Assembly (NCBI GenBank): GCA_964036665.1
Contig: OZ038530.1
Span: 12,557,001 to 12,621,000 of the forward strand
Reading direction: 5' to 3'
Source: Gordius sp. MW1
Lineage: Eukaryota > Nematomorpha > Gordioida > Gordea > Gordiidae
Length of the DNA: 64,000 nt
Part shown: in pieces, positions 59,300-64,000 of the stretch
Numbering within the stretch: the stretch's first letter is position 1
How the letters are laid out: each line of letters begins with the position of its first letter
Notes under the pieces: generated by a model
What the model was told of the DNA's origin: nothing
Database searches by the model: none
The model's input: the letters and a program-made list of their open reading frames with translations, nothing else
Position numbers and translations under genes: made by a program

Positions 59300-59980
59300 G
59301 GCAATAGCACCGATAACCCCTTTCCTCCTTTGCGGGAGGAAGACGTATTGATTGGTTGACTTAGCATACGCGCTAAGGACATCAGGTCTTTGACTTCTCG
59401 TTAAAGGGGGAGGTGTGGTGTTCCCCCTTCCTTAATATGACTTCCTTTTTTGTTTCAATTTCGGATTTTTCAATTATCAATTTTTAGCAATTTCGTATTA
59501 GAATTAAATCCAGTCAAATTAGCATCAACCACTTGGAAAGAGATCAAATTAAATTGTATATAAACGGATTTCGCAAAATAGACAAATTTTGTAACGAATT
59601 CAAAATGGTTGAGAAACTTTTCTTTATTGTATGCAATTACGAAAAAAACGAATGAATATATTTTTTTAAGGGGATATATATAACTATGGCTCGTCATTAT
59701 TCATGGCACATTTCCAAAGTAAACGATTTTCTAGCTAAGGCTATGACTCAGTACATTTCCAGCCATAAAAATGTTTTTTTAAACTAGAACTTCTAAGTAA
59801 AAGAGGTAATAAAAAGAAGAATAAGAGGAAAGGGGGAATAGAAGCAGATCATAAACAGGCTCAGAGTAACATCATAAACAGGCGTAGAGTAACGTTTGAT
59901 AAAACGAGTAATAAAAAAAAATAAAAAAAAACGTTAAGTCATATTAAGGAAGGGGGGAACACCACAATAGTTAACTAAGG
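59300..59980. other. Inverted-repeat segment with a GC-richer non-coding island
   Basis: 59310-59450 is clearly GC-richer than its surroundings and contains a hairpin, CCTCCTTTGCGGGAGG. GTGGTGTTCCCCCTTCCTTA with the following ATATGAC (about 59415-59440) is repeated inverted at about 59938-59965. The segment could be a small element with inner inverted arms or a structured RNA gene. I recognise no family. Confidence 0.4.
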
Positions 59981-60529
59981 AATATTAATAAAATAAGAAT
60001 TTTATATGTTATGGATTATTAAATTTACTGAATTTCTGACATTTATATCTAAAATGAAGCTTGAACGAGTGCTTTCCATTATATTAGGCATTGCCTTTTT
60101 ATTATTTATTTAATAAAGTTCCTATATAGGTATAGTTCATTGCAAAGAAGAATAATCCACCTATTAGGGATCATGCAGCATACCTGTGCCATTTGATTAT
60201 TTGTACTCATATTTTACACTGTTGTAATTACTAAATCATCTAATAAATTTTACAACCTAAGCATATATTTTATAAAATGAAACTAATGACTATTTTTTTA
60301 ATCTAAGTGATTTCAAATATTTTATATGTAATTTTTTACATTTTGCTTATAGCTTCTTTTCTATTTATCGATTTTCTTTTCAATTAGTCCATTAAAAATA
60401 TTTAATCCACAACAATGGAATAAAACTTATTTAAAAATTGGTAAGACCAAAAATAAAAATGTGTCTCTTTGTAATATTAATACTTGTCATAGACTAGATA
60501 GACGGCTTATCAACGCTAGTGATGTTGAT

Positions 60530-60770
60530 TTGCTCCAGTGAGCATTGCTCATTGTGAGCTCTGCCCCCTCACACGCACTGTGTATCCTACTCTACTCATG
60601 AGGCTGTTGATGTATCAGATGGAGAGGCGAACGGGTAGTAGCAAAAAGTAACTCATGAGCTGTGTGCCTGAGCAGCATTATAAGTTAACTAAGAGCAAAT
60701 GCTATGAGCAAGCAGTTTCTCTAAACTGCTCATAGCATCTCATCTATTATAATGTGATAAAATTAGAGCG
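60530..60770. other. GAGC-rich segment with a strong hairpin
   Basis: ATGCTATGAGCAAGCAGTTT and AAACTGCTCATAGCAT (about 60697-60737) form a 16-bp stem with a 4-base bulge and a CTCT loop. The surrounding 200 bp repeats short GAGC/GCTC motifs. Possibly a MITE core or a small-RNA hairpin. Confidence 0.4.
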
Positions 60771-60837
60771 TGCGATGAAATAAAGCGTGTTTTGCTTAAG
60801 TACATTCTGTTGTTTAACAATAATTATGGCTATTTGA

Positions 60838-61090
60838 ATAGGCGTAAGTAGGATTTCCTCAAGGGGGGGAGGGGTTTAAAATTTTTAAGATCAAATTTTT
60901 TTGTAACTATTTTTTTGGATCAATTTGTTTCTTAAAAGTTTAAAGTGACATTCGCGTGAAAATAATAAATTACTAAAAGTAAAATTCCAACAAATATTTT
61001 TTTTTATAAATATACAATGTAAAAATTATATAAATTGAAAATCATGGGAGGGGTTATAACCGGAAAACCACCCCCTCCCTACGCCAATGG
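60838..61090. mobile_element. Divergent family B MITE
   Basis: AATAGGCGTAAGTAGG and CTCCCTACGCCAATGG are inverted ends, with a G-run after the left end and C-runs before the right. Confidence 0.55.
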
Positions 61091-61109
61091 CTATTTGTTT
61101 GAATTTATA

Positions 61110-61830
61110 TTTTTTAAGGTGAATTTTTTTTGCAATTTTCTTTATATATGGCTAAAATTGTTTAATGATATTAAAATTTATTTTGTATACAGGCCAAAAA
61201 ATTATTTAATTATAAATTTTTGAATTTTCTGTCTCACCCAGGTGGTAATAATTTTTTTTGACAATTTTAATATGGTTTAACTTTATATTTTATTGTTTTT
61301 AAGAACAGGTGTCAATGTTATAATTTTATTAAAGTTGCGAACTTATTTTTTTTTCGATTTTTATTATATATATCTAAAATGATTTTTAAAATTTATTTTT
61401 TATAAATGGCGAAATTATGTTTTATTGTATAAATATTTTTATTGACATTTTAAATATGAGTTAATGTTTTTAAATTTATATTTAATAATATTTTAGTCCA
61501 GGTCACAATGCAAAGTTTTATAAAAGGTGGGAAATTTCGCTTTATAGAATATTCTATATAGATGGCTAAAATCTGTTTAATAATTTCAAAATTTACGTCC
61601 TTATACATGCCAAAAATATGTTTTATTGTTTAAAATATAAATTTTTGAATATTCTGTCTCACCCAAATGCTAATAAATTTTTTGACATTTTTAATATGGT
61701 TTTTTAAGCCAAGTTACAATGTAATAGTTTTATTAAAGGTGTGAATTTATTTTTTTCGGCAAAAGATTTGGAAATTTATTGTTTAAAACATGGCAAAAAT
61801 ATTTTTATTTTATTTACAAATATTTGATTT
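61110..61830 (+). repeat. Degenerate AT-rich tandem repeat, about 200-230-bp unit
   Basis: The blocks TATATGGCTAAAAT, TTGAATTTTCTGTCTCACCC and AATTTTATTAAAG recur in the same order three to four times with substantial divergence. No coding sequence. Confidence 0.55.
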
Positions 61831-61999
61831 AGATGTCTTATATCTTTTTATTAGTTCAAATTAAAGTATTGACACCAAATCAGCATTATTATTTCACCAA
61901 ATAGACACATAAATTGCAACTAATATTATGTTAAGTTAACATTTCCCCAAGCAAGACTTTACACATATAATTTGTGTAATCGTATTTGAGGCATTGGAA

Positions 62000-62700
62000 A
62001 TTTGGAATGTATTAAGCTTCTCCCTTGTTGTGCTTGTGGCTCTAGTGTCGACTTAAAATTATAATATTATCTAACAAAATTTTAAAATTACAGATCTCTC
62101 CTCAGGAACTTGTGAAAAAATCTCCAAAAGTGACTCATCTGTTAATAAATTATTTGCCATAAAAAGTTTTGAATTAAGCGAATAAAATGGGGAGAGAGGA
62201 GGTCTTTTTAAAATAAGAATAACAACGTTTCATGCTATAAGAGATAGGGAAGAGGGGATAGGCGATATGTCACATAAGACATAAGTAATTAACACATTTG
62301 CTGAGCAGATTAAATGCGATAAGTCACATAATTAATTAACACATTCGTTGAGCAAAATGGATGAGCAACTTGCTATCAGCAATTGCTTGTGCAATACTAC
62401 TTTTATTTCAAGTTGTAAACAAGCTAATATTCCTACTGCTTGAGCTTGTATTTGCTGTTACAACTTAACCCTCAAGCATTTTACCCCTCTTGTTGACAAA
62501 GCTTATGCGTCCAAGCAGATATGCTAGCTATGTGTTTACGTCCAAGTCGGCGCATAACAGCAACTTAACTACTATAATCAACGCACAAAATGTGTACCCT
62601 TTTTTCCGCCATTTTGATGTGAACATGGTAAAGTGGTGATTATATAGATATTACATATTAGTAATTTTTGTAAATTAAATAATTTTAAAAGGTAAATAAA
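62000..62700. other. No gene seen
   Basis: AT-rich DNA with some GCTTGAGC/TTGCTATCAGC-type short motifs near 62350-62520 like those at 60530-60770. No supported feature. Confidence 0.4.
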
Positions 62701-62724
62701 AAAATATTGGAGTGGGTAGATATT

Positions 62725-63125
62725 AAAACAGATTTAATATAATTATGTAATACCAATCCTTTGAATAATAGAAAATTTGTGTTTCAATCCAACATTACCA
62801 TTATTTAACACAGATTCTATATTATTTAAAGGATTGGTATTACATAATTATATTAAATTTGCTTTTGGTAGAAGTAAAAAATTATATTGTGAACCCTTTC
62901 ATTTTATCAATTCAACATTACCATTATTTAGCACAAATTCTATTAATTTATTAATTCAAAGGATTGGTACTACATAATTATATTGAATTTGCTTTTGGAA
63001 GAAGTAAAAAATTATATAATGGACAATGGTTGCTGGACGACCGAATTATCTAAACCCATTTCAACCCTCTCATTTTATCAATCCAACATTACCAACACAA
63101 ATTCTATATTAAATTAAAACAGCAT
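62725..63125. repeat. Direct and inverted repeats around AACATTACCA
   Basis: CAACATTACCATTATTTA recurs at about 62792 and 62913, with a shorter version at about 63081. TAATACCAATCCTTT (62749) has an inverted partner AAAGGATTGGTATTA at about 62829. The region appears to be several units of a small element. Confidence 0.65.
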
Positions 63126-63303
63126 TCTAAAATAAATATCATGTTCGTTTATAAATATATCGCCATCTATATTATGTATAATATTAATTGTGGTTAAAAA
63201 GTTTATTTTCACGAAACAAAGTTACATAAATAAGCTAAATACAAAAATAAAGGCATATTGGTTAAATACAAAGATCTATATCATTATCTTCTAAAATGGG
63301 CCA

Positions 63304-64000
63304 TTAGTCGGCAAAGGATTTAAAGTTGTATCGTACAACAAGAATTCCTAGATGTTGCTTGAGTAAATCGGACGCAGAAATTTTAGATTTCGGTGAGCGT
63401 TTTCCGATTTCTTTAAAAAAACCCATTGCCTGTTCACCAAAGGAACCGGAGCACGAGGCAACGACAGGGATATAAATGTGGATGCCAAAAGGGCAGAGAA
63501 CTTTGTAGTTTTACGCACTTTTGCTGTAGCGATAGGGTCGTAATTAAAATAGGAAGGGGCAAATAGGTCAATACAAGTAAAATCCCATTTGAGGGATAGG
63601 CCATTTTGCCAGGGGACTAGAGAAGAGCCGTCAGGGCGCATCCTACCTTCAAGAGAGGGATCTGACGGCTTAAGGATTGAGGGAATTTTTGCCTTTTTAA
63701 GGGCAGCTTGAATTAATAAATTAGCTTTAGTGTGCCCAACATATATATATTCGTTTGCTAGGCAGTGTAAAGGGTGCCTAGCATATTCGTCTACAATGGT
63801 AAGACAATTTCGACAATTGAATTCTCTGCTGTAACTAATCCCCAACCTTAAAGCTATGGATTATGATAGCTCAAAGTCTTCAAGCAGCATTCCCAAAAGT
63901 TTGCTGGGATAGGCTTCAAGCCACTCGTAACCGGAACCATCCAAAATGAAGGACCTAAGGTTGTAATGCTGGCTATCATCGCTGCTCGATAAAAGGTAAA
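63304..64000 (-). mobile_element. Retroelement fossil, C-terminal region downstream of reverse transcriptase (runs off window)
   Basis: The minus-strand protein shows CRNCLTIVDEYARHPLHCLA, then ALKKAKIPSILKPS, RMRPDGSSLVPW and LKWDFTCIDLFAPSYF. A Cys/His cluster followed by a conserved RPDG...W...WD block is the pattern I know from the region after the RT domain in retroelements of cnidarians and other invertebrates. It also resembles the R2-like zinc knuckle plus restriction-like nuclease. Most likely a LINE, but the class is not certain. It is old and broken, with at least two breaks, and its 5' part is outside the window. Confidence 0.6.

Noticed and set aside
24000-64000. CRISPR-like arrays
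   Set aside because: All direct repeats seen are tandem without variable spacers, and the genome is eukaryotic.

Overview
This window looks like a piece of an invertebrate animal nuclear genome. Coding sequence is split into many short exons with GT-AG introns, the non-coding DNA is AT-rich, and transposable elements are dense. The two recognisable host genes are animal genes. I cannot fix the phylum from the sequence alone.

Host genes. (1) Plus strand, 13204-23235: sixteen exons of a clathrin-assembly protein of the PICALM/AP180 family, from the ANTH domain to the stop codon. The first ~40 codons were not found. (2) Minus strand, 41278-25088: a complete-looking 23-exon model (~1,695 codons, all exon phases agreeing) for ZFC3H1, the zinc-finger bridge of the nuclear exosome PAXT connection. 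The two genes are tail to tail, about 1.85 kb apart. (3) Plus strand, 47993-52478: the last two coding exons of a host gene I do not recognise. Its final exon is split by an LTR retrotransposon.

Mobile DNA fills most of the rest. 1-13 kb holds a hAT element (2475-6425) with a large minisatellite-bearing element inside it, a second copy of that element (11009-12619), and several small MITEs. The introns of both host genes carry hAT-type, piggyBac-like and pogo-like MITEs. 43-48 kb holds hAT fragments, a probable P-element fragment and a 702-bp hAT deletion derivative with a perfect 8-bp target duplication. 48360-52399 is a Ty3/mdg4-type LTR retrotransposon whose two LTRs read identical. 52.9-57.6 kb is a layered nest: an unclassified repeat invaded by a small MITE, by a third copy of the minisatellite-bearing element, and by a Mutator-like element with a 9-bp target duplication. 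58-64 kb holds a long terminal-inverted-repeat element, degenerate tandem repeats and, at the right edge, part of an old retroelement.

The most interesting points are the retrotransposon that interrupts a host coding exon; a hAT family whose copies share a terminal motif but carry different short-motif arrays just inside it; and the three copies of the minisatellite element, whose ends resemble Helentron-type (HINE) elements. I found no CRISPR array, rRNA or intact tRNA gene.
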